Positions 12,640 to 22,165 of a DNA stretch of 64,000 nucleotides are shown here, piece after piece. Under the pieces are notes generated by a model that made no database searches, had not been told where the DNA came from, and worked only from the letters and a program-made list of their open reading frames with translations. Each line of letters opens with the position of its first letter. Position 1 is the first letter of the stretch. This DNA comes from Dasypus novemcinctus (lineage: Eukaryota > Chordata > Mammalia > Cingulata > Dasypodidae), in NCBI RefSeq assembly GCF_030445035.2, contig NC_080678.1:59969087-60033086 (forward strand), given 5' to 3'. Made by a program: the position numbers and the translations under genes.

Positions 12640-13719
12640 GGGTTAGTGGACTGATTTCCAGTCTTTAACCCAGATTACGTCTTCTGGCTTGTACAGGTGT
12701 ACAGAACTGCTTAAGCTAATGGGGGCCCTTTCTTGGACCCAGTGATGCAGGTTTTGTAGGGTTTTTCCTAAGCTGAACATTTGCTGAGGTATTGATGTTT
12801 CCTCTTTCTCTGAGATCCCCTTCTATATCTCGGATTAAGGGGAGGGGGGAGCTCCCAAAGAGGATTTCATAAGGGGTTAGGCTTAGCTTTCAGCTTGGGC
12901 TGGCTAGAACTTGGAGGAGAGCACTCAGGAGTACTTGCACCCATGTTAGCCCAGTTTCTTGGCAAATCTTAGGAATATAAGTTTTTATTGTAGGGTTTAT
13001 TCACTCTACTTTCCTGAGCTTAGAGGATGATAAGCGATGTGCAGTTTTCATTGAACATGCAGTGCTTTGACAATCTTTTGAGTGCTTTTGGAGATGAAGG
13101 CAGGTCCATTGTTGGAGCCAATTGAGAGGGGCAGCCCATATCAAGGAATGATTTCCTGAAAACTTTGGTCACTTCTTCAGCCTTTTCAGTCTGAGTGGGG
13201 CAGGCTTCTACCCAACCGGAAAAGGTGCAAATGAGGACCAGGAAGTATCTGTAGCTTCCAAATCATGGTGTAGTAGTATAAATCAACTACTAGAACTTCA
13301 AGGGGCATATTGTTGATTCTTTGGACTCCTGGGGCTCCCATGGGTCCCTGGCAAGGGTTATTCTTTGCGCATATCATGCCCTGCTGGCATACGGCATGGG
13401 TGATAGACTTGGGATATAGAAGAATCTTTCTAATACCTTTTTAAGATGGGTTTTTCCCAAGTGTGTGTTTTCATGGTAGTCCTGAACTATGGTTGTGGCT
13501 AATATTTGAGGCATGACTATTCTGTGATTGGAATGTCCACCACCCATTTGCTCCTTGTGTCTTGTTCTCAGAGAGTATCCACTCTCTCTGCTTGGGTATA
13601 TTGTGGCTCCGGGTGATTCAGTGACTGTGGGACAGAGCAGGCAGTGTATACTGGAGTTTCTGATAATTAAGGGGCTGGGGAATGAGGGCAGCAGCCAGGT
13701 CCTCAGATCGGGATTTCTC
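12640..13719 (-). pseudogene. pol: Broken integrase domain of pol
   Basis: An H-X3-H zinc-binding pair is seen at 13461-13475 (HENTH). The following Cys-X2-Cys appears to keep only its second Cys, just before AKNNPCQG near 13370. The core starts at LEVLVVDLYYYT (about 13300), which keeps the first catalytic Asp. The second core motif reads GSNNGPAFIS, with Asn at 13111-13113 where the second catalytic Asp is expected. Many frame breaks are present. Confidence 0.82.
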
Positions 13720-14455
13720 TTTTTGCTTTAACGTCTGCCCTCTGATTTCCCTGAGCGACAGGGCTGTGGTTTACCTGGTGTCCCCTTGCAGTGCATCACA
13801 ACCACTTTGGTGGGCTCCCAAACAGCTTCTAGTAGTTCCAGAATCTGTGTGCCATATATAATGTCCTTTCCTCCCAAATTAATGAGTCCTTTTTGTTTGT
13901 ATAAGTCTCCATGCATGTGCAGGTTAAGTAAGGCGTATTTGGAATCTGCGTAGATGTTAACCTTGGACCCAGCTGCAAGTTGTAGGGCTCAAGTGAAGGT
14001 CATGGGTTCAGCTTTTTGTGCTGATGTGTTATTAAGAGGCGCTGGGCCTCCACTGTGGTTTTGGCAGTTACCACAGCATATCCCACTCGCCGGTCATTGC
14101 CCTGAACAAAGCCACTCACATCCATGAAGAACTTCATGTTGGGATTTGGTAGTGGCTGGTCTTGGAAGTCTGGCCTGCTGGAATACACTTCTTGCAAAAT
14201 CTCCAGGCAGTTCTGGGTTGGAACTCCTGACTCAACAGGGAGCAGGGTAGCAGGATTCAGGGTTTTTATGAGTTCCAGTTGGATGGATGGATTTGCACAT
14301 AGTAGGGTTTGATATTTAACGAGGCAGCTGTTACTAAGCCAGTGTATTCCTTTGGCTTCTAAGATTGTGACTACTGAATGTGGAACTTGAACAATCATAG
14401 GCTGCCCAAGAGTTAATTTTATAGCTTCTAGTGTTAGCATTGCTGCAGCTGCCAT
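13720..14455 (-). pseudogene. pol: Broken RT connection and RNase H domain of pol
   Basis: An open stretch of 151 codons (14455-14000) holds the connection region (AIKLTLGQPMIVQVPHSVVT, GIHWLSNSC) and then the start of RNase H (FFMDVSGFVQGNDRRVGYAVV), with the first acidic residue kept. Past a frameshift it continues as NIYADSKYALLNLHMHG, then VVVMHCKGTPG at about 13790. The key acidic and His positions of RNase H can be followed, but in different frames. This is the longest open stretch of the provirus. Confidence 0.88.
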
Positions 14456-14459
14456 ATCT

Positions 14460-16050
14460 AGCAGGCATGAGGGCCATCCCTGGGCTACAGTGTCCAGTTG
14501 TTTGGATAGATAGGCTACGGTCTTTGCCAGGAACCCAGGTACTGAGTGAGTACTCCTTGGCGATTATAGATGTAGAGATAGAATGGTTTACTGAGATCTG
14601 CAAGCCCAAGGCTTGGTGCTTTCATCAGAGCCTGCTTGAGAGTGGTGAAAGCATCTTTCTGTGGACTTTCCTAGAGCAATGGATAATGATCTCCCCCCTT
14701 TGTAGCTTCATACAGAGGGTGCATGAAGACCCCAAAATTGGGGATCCAAATGCAGCAGAATCCAGAGGAACTCTTGCAACTTTCAGTGAGTGCTGGGCTC
14801 AGGGAGGCTACAGATTGCTTCTTTTCTTTCAGGTCCTAATTCATGAAGCCCCTGTCCTATTTTATAACCTAGGTATTTAATCTGAGGTAGGAAGATTTGG
14901 GCTTTTTTTTTTTGACTCCCTATAACCCTTTTGTTGCAGATATTTTAAGAGGGCATGGGTTCCACTAGCACAGTGTTGGTAGGTGGGCCTTCTGAGGATA
15001 AGGTTATCTACATATAGAGGAGAAAATAATTATGGCTTTCTGGTTTAAAGGATTTAAGATCACTGCCCAGGGCTTGTCCAAAATTAGTAGGTACATTTTT
15101 TAATCCCTGAGGGAGCTGTGTCCAGGTTAGCTGTTGCTTTTTGCTGGAGCTCGGATTGTCCCACATTTAGACAAAAATTGGTTGATTCTGGGTTGCTATC
15201 CAAATGCAGAAGAAGGCATCTTTAAGATCCAGGCAGAAAAATAGACTGCTGATGAGGGTATCAAGCTGAGGAGAGTGTAAGTGTTGGGGACCACCGTGTG
15301 TAGGGTCACTGCTGCTGAGTTGACTCCTCGCAAGTCCTAAACCAGGTGGTAATCCCCATCAGGTTTTTTTTTTTAAGATTTATTTATTTTTATTTATTTC
15401 TCCCCCCCCCACCCAATTGTCTGTTCTCTGTGTCTATTCGCTGTGTGTTTTTCTTTGTCCGCTTCTGCTGTTGTCAGCGGCATGGGAATCTGTGTTTCTT
15501 TTTGTTGCGTCATCTTGTTGTGTCAACTCTCCGTGTGTGCAGCGCCATTCCTGGGCAGGCTGAACTTTCTTTCGTGCTGGGCGGCTCTCCTGATGGGGTG
15601 CACTCCTTGTGCGTGGGGATCCCCTATGTGGGGGACACCCCTTCGTGGCACGGCATTCTTTGCCTGCATCAGCACTGCACGTGGGCCAGCTCCACGTGGG
15701 TCAAGGAGGCCTGGGGTTTGAACCGTGGACGTCCCATGTGGTAGACAGACGCCCTAACCACTAGGCCAAGTCTGCTTCCCCCCATCATTTTTTTTTAACT
15801 GAGAAGAGTGGTGTATCCCACCAAGACTGGCATGGCTTTAGTATGTCTTTATTCAGCAATCTCTGAATATGTAACCAGACCTTTTCTTGTGCTTCATGTG
15901 GACTGGATATTGCTTTATGCTCACTGGGCTGGCTGTGGGCTTTATTTCAACAATAATTGGAATATTTTGCCATTCCTGTTGGGTTGTCCTTTGCCCATAC
16001 TTCGGGTACGTCTTCGAAAGGGAACTGTGCAGCCGTAGATTGGCCGACTT
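14460..16050 (-). pseudogene. pol: Broken reverse transcriptase domain of pol, split by a SINE
   Basis: Upstream of the SINE the minus strand reads LLNKDILKPCQSWWDTPLF (about 15850-15795), an RT finger motif. After the SINE (15362-15779) it continues with DLREVNSAAV, then TWTQLPQGLKNVPTNFGQAL near 15130-15060. The active-site YXDD box reads YVDN (15003-15014), so the second catalytic aspartate is Asn. Thumb-like sequence follows to about 14600. Stops and frameshifts are frequent. Confidence 0.88.
15362..15779 (-). mobile_element. DAS-type SINE inside the proviral RT region
   Basis: It has the standard head, body and A-rich tail, with the tail at 15364-15400. A short target duplication CCCCATCA lies at 15354-15361 and 15780-15787. 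It splits the RT domain between the LLNKDIL and DLREVN motifs. Confidence 0.93.
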
Positions 16051-16425
16051 TGCTGAGGAAGAATAGTCTCCATTGCTCCTGCAGAGGTAGGGTTAGCACT
16101 ATTTTTTGGAGGGTTTGGTGGTCCCAGTGTAATGTGGATTTTCCCTTGTTGTCAAAGATAATTCGAGCCTATAGTTTAGACAGCAGGTCCCAACCCTGGA
16201 GGGGGCTGGGCATTCTGGGAGATACAGGAACTTGTGAGTGGCTTCTTTATCCCCAATTTTACTCACTTGGAGGAAGGGCCACTGGATGCTTTTACCAGTT
16301 GCCTCTACAATAATGGTTTGTCTTTTTGATAATGGCCCAACTGGCCTCATCATTACAGAGTGTTGAGCCCTAGCATCGACCATCTTACGTACGGTGAGGC
16401 CCCCAGTTTGGACTCCAACCATAGG
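16050..16425 (-). pseudogene. pro: Broken retroviral protease
   Basis: The frame ending near 16100 reads VRKMVDARAQHSVMMRPVG, then LSKRQTIIVEATGKSIQWP. This matches the gammaretroviral aspartic protease active-site and flap regions. The catalytic triad is expected as D-T/S-G but reads D-A-R (codons at 16369-16377), so the aspartate remains and the glycine is lost. It sits directly after gag as expected. The gag stop and frame changes prevent a Gag-Pol fusion. Confidence 0.8.
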
Positions 16426-16464
16426 TTCTGTGGGGCTAAGTGAATAGGAGCCTGGTCTGTCCTA

Positions 16465-18403
16465 ATAATCTCCATCAGAGTCCTCTATTCCCACAAGTTC
16501 AGTGAGCTGATTTGCAGGTTTTTCTTCTGAATTTTTGTAAACCCAGCATTTAGTTTGCAACACTCCACTTGCTCTCTTGGCTAATGCGTTGGCTGCTCTC
16601 TTGGGGGCAATGGGGCTGAGTGGCCTGTTGGGGCACTCTGCTTCCAATGCCCTATCTCCTTGCAGTACATGCACTGATTTAGCCCTAGGTGTGGACACCC
16701 CTTCTTGGGGCAGGGGATTCCCAGTTTACTTTCTTTGACACAGGATTGCTTCTTTTGACCATTGGTGCTGCGAGAAGGTTTGCTTTCTTTTTCATTTTCT
16801 GGTTTTTCCCTCTCCTGGTTTCTAAATTGTGGTTGATGTAAACCTTGGTGGCTACTTCCATTTGCTGGGAAATATTCATACCAGTGAATCCATCTAACTT
16901 CTGTTGTTTTCTTTGGATGTCAGCCTGTGATTGGGCAATGAATGCTGCATTGTTTGGCTTTCAGGAGCATGTGGGTTAAAGGGCATGTATACATGAAATG
17001 ACTTGCACTGTCTCTCATAGAACTGATCTGGACTTTCATCAAGAGTCTGTAGGACTTGAGTGGTTTTTGCCATGTTTACTGATTTTTGGCTCCCAGCTCT
17101 GAACCCTTCAACTAAGGCCCTGTGGAAAATCTCTAATCGGTTGAGTCTAGTCATGTCATTGGGATCCCATTGGGGATCCTTGTCTGAGAACTGTGTGTGG
17201 GTGTATTGGTCACTGTCCAGGGTTCCATCAGGTGGGTGGCTTTGAGCCAGGACAGATCCCCTTGTGTCACTTGTGTTCTCTCCTCAAAGTTGAGTAAGGT
17301 CATGAGGAGTTGTTTACAATCCACCCAAGTGGGCTCGTGGGTCTGAATGATGGACTGAAAGAAGTCTGTCATAGCCTGAGGCTTCTCTGAGTGTGGTGCA
17401 GTGTGGCTTTTCCAGTAAAAGAGGTCAGTGGTAGTGAAGAGTTGGTATATGAATGTTCGGTTTCCTCCTTGAATCTGGCCATCTGCATCATACTAAATTG
17501 GAGCTTGGGCTTCATGGAGAGATAACTGTAAAGCAGCCCTTCTTCCTGCTCCACCTGTCCCCACAGCTTCCCGTGGCCTGAGTTGTAATTTTTCAGGGAC
17601 TTCTTCCTGATTGATCATCAGCACTATACTGCCAGGGGCAAATGGCTGCAGGGATGGCTGGGATGCACTTCTCAGGGAGGATGGCAGCAGAAACAGCTGC
17701 AGAGGGGGTGGTGGTGCCCTTTCTAGGAAGGATGGTGGTGGAGACAACTGCAGAGGCAGTGGGGATGCACTTTCTAGGGAGGATGGTACCGGAGATGGCT
17801 GTGGGGAAGGACTACTCAGGGAGGACGGTGACAGAGATGGCTGCGGAGGTGACAAGGATGCGCTGCTCAGGGAGAATGGCTGCAGAGGTGACTGTGAGGG
17901 AGCACTGCTCAGGAAAATTGGCTCATCCCCACTCCTCAGCACTGGCACAGTAGGAGCAATTGCATAAGGCAGCAGGAGGTCATTTTCATCTGGTCCTTCT
18001 TGAATGGGTGGGTTGGCACTAGAGTTGGGGTTCACTTCCTCTGTACTCTTTGCACAACACTTGTTTGGCCTAGTTCCTGGGACAGCACCTCTGAGCTTTT
18101 GTATTAAGCACATCCTGGCTTCTTTAGTCATACATTTCCTTAATCAGGGTGGACTTTGACTCACAGTGTCCTGTGAGGCATTGATGTAGGGAACTGGCTA
18201 GGGTGCCCCAGTTTTCTGGTTACTACTTTGTGGACTTTACAGATGATCTGGGGGTCAAAGGTGACCTCCTGGGGCCATTCTAATTCACAAAGCATTCTAA
18301 GTTTTCCTGGCTGGAACTTTATGTCATATAAATCTCCATGGAATGCTTGGGTAAAGTTTTTCAGCATACAACCTAACAGGGTTCTACTTTGTGTGTTTCT
18401 CAT
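16465..18403 (-). pseudogene. gag: Broken gag (matrix, proline-rich p12-like, capsid, nucleocapsid)
   Basis: The reading starts at an ATG at 18401-18403. Codon 2 is AGA (Arg); gammaretroviral Gag normally has Gly here for myristoylation. Matrix-like sequence runs to about 18161. A proline- and serine-rich p12-like segment (about 18131-17560) follows, made largely of in-frame tandem repeats. Capsid follows in pieces at about 17550-16900: one stretch (17372-17151) has the THEPTW...LLMTLLNFEER block, and the next (17154-16960) has GFRAGSQK...DESPDQFYERQ, typical of gammaretroviral p30. A nucleocapsid zinc knuckle lies at 16635-16672 with Cys, Cys and His in place but the fourth ligand replaced. 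Several frameshifts and stops break the gene. Confidence 0.88.
17640..17930 (-). repeat. In-frame tandem repeats in the p12-like part of gag
   Basis: A motif like CTCAGGGAGGATGG recurs with its AGG at 17674, 17725, 17776, 17818, 17869 and 17911. The steps are therefore 51, 51, 42, 51 and 42 bases, all multiples of three (17 or 14 codons). On the minus strand each unit encodes a Pro/Ser-rich segment such as LSSASLSPPQPS. Confidence 0.85.
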
Positions 18404-19048
18404 GTTTCCACCCTGGATTGGCACTGCACAACACTCACTCAGCCTTTTGCTTTGTCCATCTCTGGCTGCATCCCTCATGGGAACTTATGGTGCCTCTTAG
18501 CCTTAGTGGGTTGGTATAAGCCCCCAACTTGGAAGAGGGTCCCTTTGCATGGAGGCCCTCCAGACCGCCCTTGACCAGATGAGGTCACCATGGAACTGCA
18601 GATCAGGACTCCATACTCATCCCTCAGAAGTGTGTTTCTGTGTCTCACTCAGTCTCCACAATCACACGCACACAACCACCCTCCTTCCTTTCCTTTCTCA
18701 GACCTAGAGAAGACAACTTCCTCCCTTCTCCTAAGGAACACTAGGGTTTTCTTTGAGAGCTGATCGGGCTCCTCTCCTTGGATTTCAGAATTAGGCTTTT
18801 CCTGCACTATGCCCCCAGGCATCTTACCCAACTGGCATGCAGAGCTCCTTGCTTTATTCTCAGGGTTTCTTTCAATACCTCCAAGTACCTCCGGTTTCTG
18901 GGAGGGCTTTGGTGGAGTCCATAACTTCTTTCTGGACTAAAAGGAGTCCAGAGACACCCAGAGGTGGGGTTTTCCTAGGCCCTTCCAGTATTTTCAGAGG
19001 CATCTGGGAGGGGCAGTCAACTATTGCCACCTCTGGCCTTCTCAGCAA
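18404..19048 (-). other. Proviral leader between primer site and gag
   Basis: About 645 bases separate the primer site from the putative gag ATG, similar to other gammaretroviral leaders that carry packaging signals. A GTAAGA at 18822-18827 (minus strand) could be the splice donor for env mRNA, but nothing else supports it. No open frame of note was seen. Confidence 0.5.
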
Positions 19049-19066
19049 ATCCCAGACAAGCCCCCA
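19049..19066 (-). other. Primer binding site, tRNA-Pro type
   Basis: The minus strand reads TGGGGGCTTGTCTGGGAT, a few bases inside the end of the 5' LTR. From knowledge of gammaretroviruses, the tRNA-Pro primer site has the same 18-base form with C at the two positions that are T here (bases 9 and 13). Both differences are C-to-T, so they may be decay or a variant primer tRNA. Confidence 0.85.
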
Positions 19067-19070
19067 GAGA

Positions 19071-19517
19071 TGTTGTGGCAGAAAGAAGTCAGGTGATCAT
19101 GGTATTGAAGGCCAGGACATGAGAATCTGAGAAGGAACATTTGTTAACAGCCAGCCAGGCTTGGTGGACCTCTGTCCAAAAAAACTGAACTTGGAATAGG
19201 ATTTTTGCATCCCTTTTATACAGAGGATGTAGAAGTGGGAGTCAAATGGTGCTTTTATGTAAAAGGTCTTTCTTCGTCAGTTTTTGAGAGTTTTAAGTGT
19301 TTGTCTGAGTATCAGATATGTTTTGAATTAACATATCCCACACATTCCAGGTAAGCTTGAATTAACATATCCCACACATTCCGTCTGGATGTAAGTTTGA
19401 ATACACATTTAGTCTGCATCCTCCCCATAGAGCCTTTATCACTTAATTGGCTTTCTGGAAACTAGGCATACTTGGATATAGAATAAGATAAGTTTGAATT
19501 CATCATGGGCCATACTA
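19071..19517 (-). repeat. 5' LTR of the provirus
   Basis: On the plus strand it begins TGTTGTGG and ends CCATACTA. The ends are imperfect inverted repeats, and both LTRs share the unusual terminal TA where TG is normal. It aligns along its length with 9460-10293. It holds a TATA-like box and a 34-bp tandem duplication (starting 19323 and 19357) that the 3' LTR lacks. The polyadenylation-signal position reads AACAAA here, against AATAAA in the other LTR. A segment around 19268-19285 is about a dozen bases longer than in the 3' LTR. Confidence 0.92.
19213..19220 (-). promoter_or_regulatory. TATA-like box of the 5' LTR promoter
   Basis: The minus strand reads TATAAAAG near the middle of the LTR, as expected at the U3/R border. 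In the 3' LTR the matching site reads CATAAAAG. Activity is unknown. Confidence 0.55.
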
Positions 19518-19521
19518 CTAC

Positions 19522-20249
19522 CACTTTGTTATGTGACTGAAGTCCCTGGCTAACATTTTCGCAGGAAGTTATTTCCTGAGTTTTCCACCATTAGCCACTT
19601 TTTAAGGGAATGGTAGTTGCTTTTAAGAAATCTGAAGTTTAGTGATTAAGATAATGGTCAATGGATGTATTTCCAGCTAGCTGTGAGAATATAGAATGTA
19701 GAATTTCTTCCTAAATTAATACAAAAACAAACACCCTTACAATTTTTTTCTTACCTGGCAGATTGATAAGAGAAAGCAGCTAGCAGACCATTGTGCCACA
19801 GGAACAACTGGCTGGCATTGGCTTTAAAAGAAACAAAATAGGAAACAAACCAAGAAAATCAGCCTTGATTTCCTCACGCAAACTGAGACAAGACAGGAGA
19901 TCCTTGTTCAGATAAGAGTGAGGCAACAGAAGGCTTACGATACCATAACATAGAGGCTTGCATAAAATGAAATTTTGGGGCTTTCTTTTACTAAAGATAT
20001 TTGGAATTATTCATTTCCCTATAGATCTTGATTAGAAAGCATAGATCTTCAAAAGAGGGCTGGTTCATAATGAAGAACAGTTTTGAGCACCCAAAAGATA
20101 AAACAGCTCTAAATTCAAGCCAATAAGTCTAATTTTTGTGACTAAAAGGGCAATGAGACTTTATCAAAGTGAACACAAAAACATTTATTACGTATTTGAA
20201 AATGCTAAGATGGTGGCCCCTTCTTTCCTGGGGGCCCAAAACTTTCTTA
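19522..20249. other. Unique DNA at the right flank of the provirus
   Basis: AT-rich, with no gene or repeat recognised. Confidence 0.45.
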
Positions 20250-20260
20250 CCATCTTTCTT

Positions 20261-20689
20261 TCTTTCTTTTTTTTTTAAAGATTTATTTATTTATTTATTT
20301 ATTTATTTTCTCTCCCCTTCCCCCCTCACCCTGATTGTCTGTTCTCTGTGTCTATTTTGCTGCATCTTCTTTGTCTGCTTCTGTTGTTTTCAGTGGCACA
20401 GGAATCCGTGTTTCTTTTTGTTGCGTCATCTTGTTGTGTCAGCTCTCTGTGTGTGCAGCACCATTCCTGGGCAGGCTGTACTTTCTTTTGCGCTGGGCGG
20501 CTCTCCTTACGGGGCCCACTCCTTGCGTGTGGGACTCCCCTACGCGGGGGACACCCCTGCGTGGCACGGCACTCCTTGTGTGCATCAGCACTGCGCATGG
20601 GTCAGCTTCACAAAGGTCAAGGAGGTTTGAACCATGGACATCCCATGTGGTAGACGGACGCCCTAACCACTGGGCCAAGTCCGCCACCT
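20261..20689 (-). mobile_element. DAS-type SINE
   Basis: It has a complete tRNA-like head and body with a (TTTA)n tail at 20279-20308. The target duplication is CCATCTTTCTT at 20250-20260 and 20690-20700. Open frames up to 153 codons cross it and are artefacts. Confidence 0.94.
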
Positions 20690-20794
20690 CCATCTTTCTT
20701 AATAAAAATTATATCCAGTTCAATCAAACTTAGTATCATTATGCTGCCCTGGCTCTTCTCCTGAGATATTTTCCCCTGAGTCTTTAAAAAAATT

Positions 20795-21055
20795 TTTTTA
20801 AATTAACCTTTTTTTAAAAAAGATACATAAATAATACAATATGTTACAATAAAAAAAAATATAAGAGGTTTCCAAATACTCTACTCCCCACATTACCCAC
20901 TCCACCCACATCAACAACTTCTTTCATTAGGGTGGTACATTCATTGCATTTGATAAGTACATTTTGGAGCATTGTTACACCACATGGATTATAATTTATA
21001 TTGTAGTTTATACTCTCTCCCAGTCCATTCAGTGGGGTATGGCAGGATACCAATT
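20795..21055 (-). repeat. 3' end of the unassigned interspersed repeat
   Basis: The minus strand reads CCCACTGAATGGACTGGGAG, GAGCAATGCTCCAAAATGT-like text, CACCCTAATGAAAGAAGTTG and a 3' A-rich end. It is closest to the copy at 50423-51155. Confidence 0.75.
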
Positions 21056-21539
21056 ACTTCTGCCACCTTATGTTGCATCCAGAGCACTTTGATGGTTTGT
21101 CCTTAAGTATAGGCCCAGTTCTGTTAAGTACAACTAACCCAAGCCTTGTTTATTCAAAAGGATTTCTAAGACTTAGGTGATAAAGAGAAATGATCATGAA
21201 GAACGGCAGCAATATAATTAGTCTTACAAAACATAAAGGCTTGCACTTCGAGCCCTTTAGAAGGGCTCCTAGAAAGTAGAAACATGCCTGTGGTGATTCT
21301 CTTCTGGTCATCCAACATCTGCTCTCCTTTCTTTGGGTTACCATATATTCTGATTTATATCCAAGGAACCATCCTTCTTCCACACTCAGTAGAGGTGGTT
21401 TGAGTGAGACTTACTCCAGCCAAGAATCTGGGGATGGAGTATGTGTAACCTATACTAATCTTTTTTAAATTTATTGCATCTTTCTGGTGATTAGCACAGT
21501 GCCAGACACATATTAGGAGTCAATATAGATCTGTTGTGT
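21056..21539. other. Mostly unique DNA
   Basis: A short L2/MIR-like tail (TTAGCACAGTGCCAGACACA) sits at 21490-21540; the rest is unassigned. Confidence 0.4.
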
Positions 21540-21634
21540 AGACTGTGGTCATGATTGTACAAGTCTGTTCATATATTAAAAACCATCAAATTGTACAGTT
21601 TAATTTAATGAATTGTATGGTATGTGAATTATAT
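21540..21634 (+). repeat. LINE-1 3'-terminal fragment
   Basis: TCAAATTGTACAGTTTAATT followed by GAATTGTATGGTATGTGAAT is a hallmark of LINE-1 3' ends. It directly abuts the LTR-like repeat at 21635. Confidence 0.65.
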
Positions 21635-22165
21635 CTTGTTTTAGTTTGCTGGGCACAATATATAAGATGTGTTGACTTTTATAATGGGAATTTATTAGGT
21701 TAAATGCTTACAGTTCTGAGGCTGTGAAAATGTCCAAAGCAAGGCATCATCAGAGATGCTGTCTCACCAAAGGTTGGCTATTGGCAATCCTGGACTCCTC
21801 TGTCAAATCACAAGGCACGTGGAAGCAACTGCTTCTTTTCCGGGTTTCATGCTTCAGCTTCTGGCTGTTCCATCTGGAGCTTCCCTTCTTCTGGGTTCCT
21901 CCTGGAGCTCCTGGGTTCCTTCTCGCTGACTCTATGGCTTTTTCTCTGTGTATTTTTGTTTTCAGTCCTCCATTTATAAAGGATTCCAGCAAGAGGACCA
22001 AGACCTACCCTGGATCATACCTCACTGAAGTAATCCAATGAAAGATCCCCGAATGAACCCAATCTAATCAAAGGGTTCCACACCTACAGGAATGGATTAG
22101 CTTCAAGAATATAATCTTTTCCTAGATTCATAAAAATCTTCGAAATGTCACATATCTCAATAAAT
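21635..22165 (-). repeat. MaLR/MLT-like LTR (antisense)
   Basis: It starts TGTTTTAGTTTGCTGGGCAC, then AATTTATTAGG, CAGTTCTGAGGCTGTGAAAA and CATTTATAAAGGATTCCAGC, as in the reverse complement of MLT1-type LTRs. It resembles the reverse complement of 58897-59346 at its start. The family call is tentative. Confidence 0.55.

Larger units (their letters stand above)
9460..19517 (-). mobile_element. Class I (gammaretrovirus-like) endogenous provirus, full-length but defective
   Basis: The order on the minus strand is 5' LTR, tRNA-Pro-like primer site, gag, pro, pol, env, polypurine tract, 3' LTR. A perfect CTAC duplication flanks it (9456-9459 and 19518-19521); 4-bp duplications are usual for gammaretroviral integrases. 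The capsid, RT, RNase H, integrase and Env fragments all read as gammaretroviral. Every gene has stops and frameshifts, so nothing can be expressed as an intact viral protein. By hand count the LTRs differ at roughly 45-50 of about 385 aligned bases, which indicates an old insertion. Two DAS-SINEs later landed inside it (9535-9953 and 15362-15779). I cannot name the ERV family; the tRNA-Pro primer would place it among 'P'-type class I ERVs. Confidence 0.93.

Noticed and set aside
14431..14880. 149-codon plus-strand frame
   Set aside because: It is the shadow of the minus-strand RT thumb and connection region of the provirus.
17640..17930. CRISPR-like regular repeat array
   Set aside because: Units are contiguous, diverged and coding, without unique spacers.
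17611..17967. Gly/Asp-rich plus-strand frames of 103-118 codons
   Set aside because: They are the opposite strand of the gag tandem repeats.
9460..19517. A functional or recently active retrovirus
   Set aside because: All genes are broken by stops and frameshifts, key catalytic residues are replaced, two SINEs interrupt it and the LTRs have diverged by about a tenth.
20169..20733. Open frames up to 153 codons over the SINE, with Cys-rich peptide text similar at 2414, 9486, 15346, 34108, 46057 and 53570
   Set aside because: The recurring peptide comes from reading the same antisense SINE body in all copies. There is no start context, no splice support and no known protein family.
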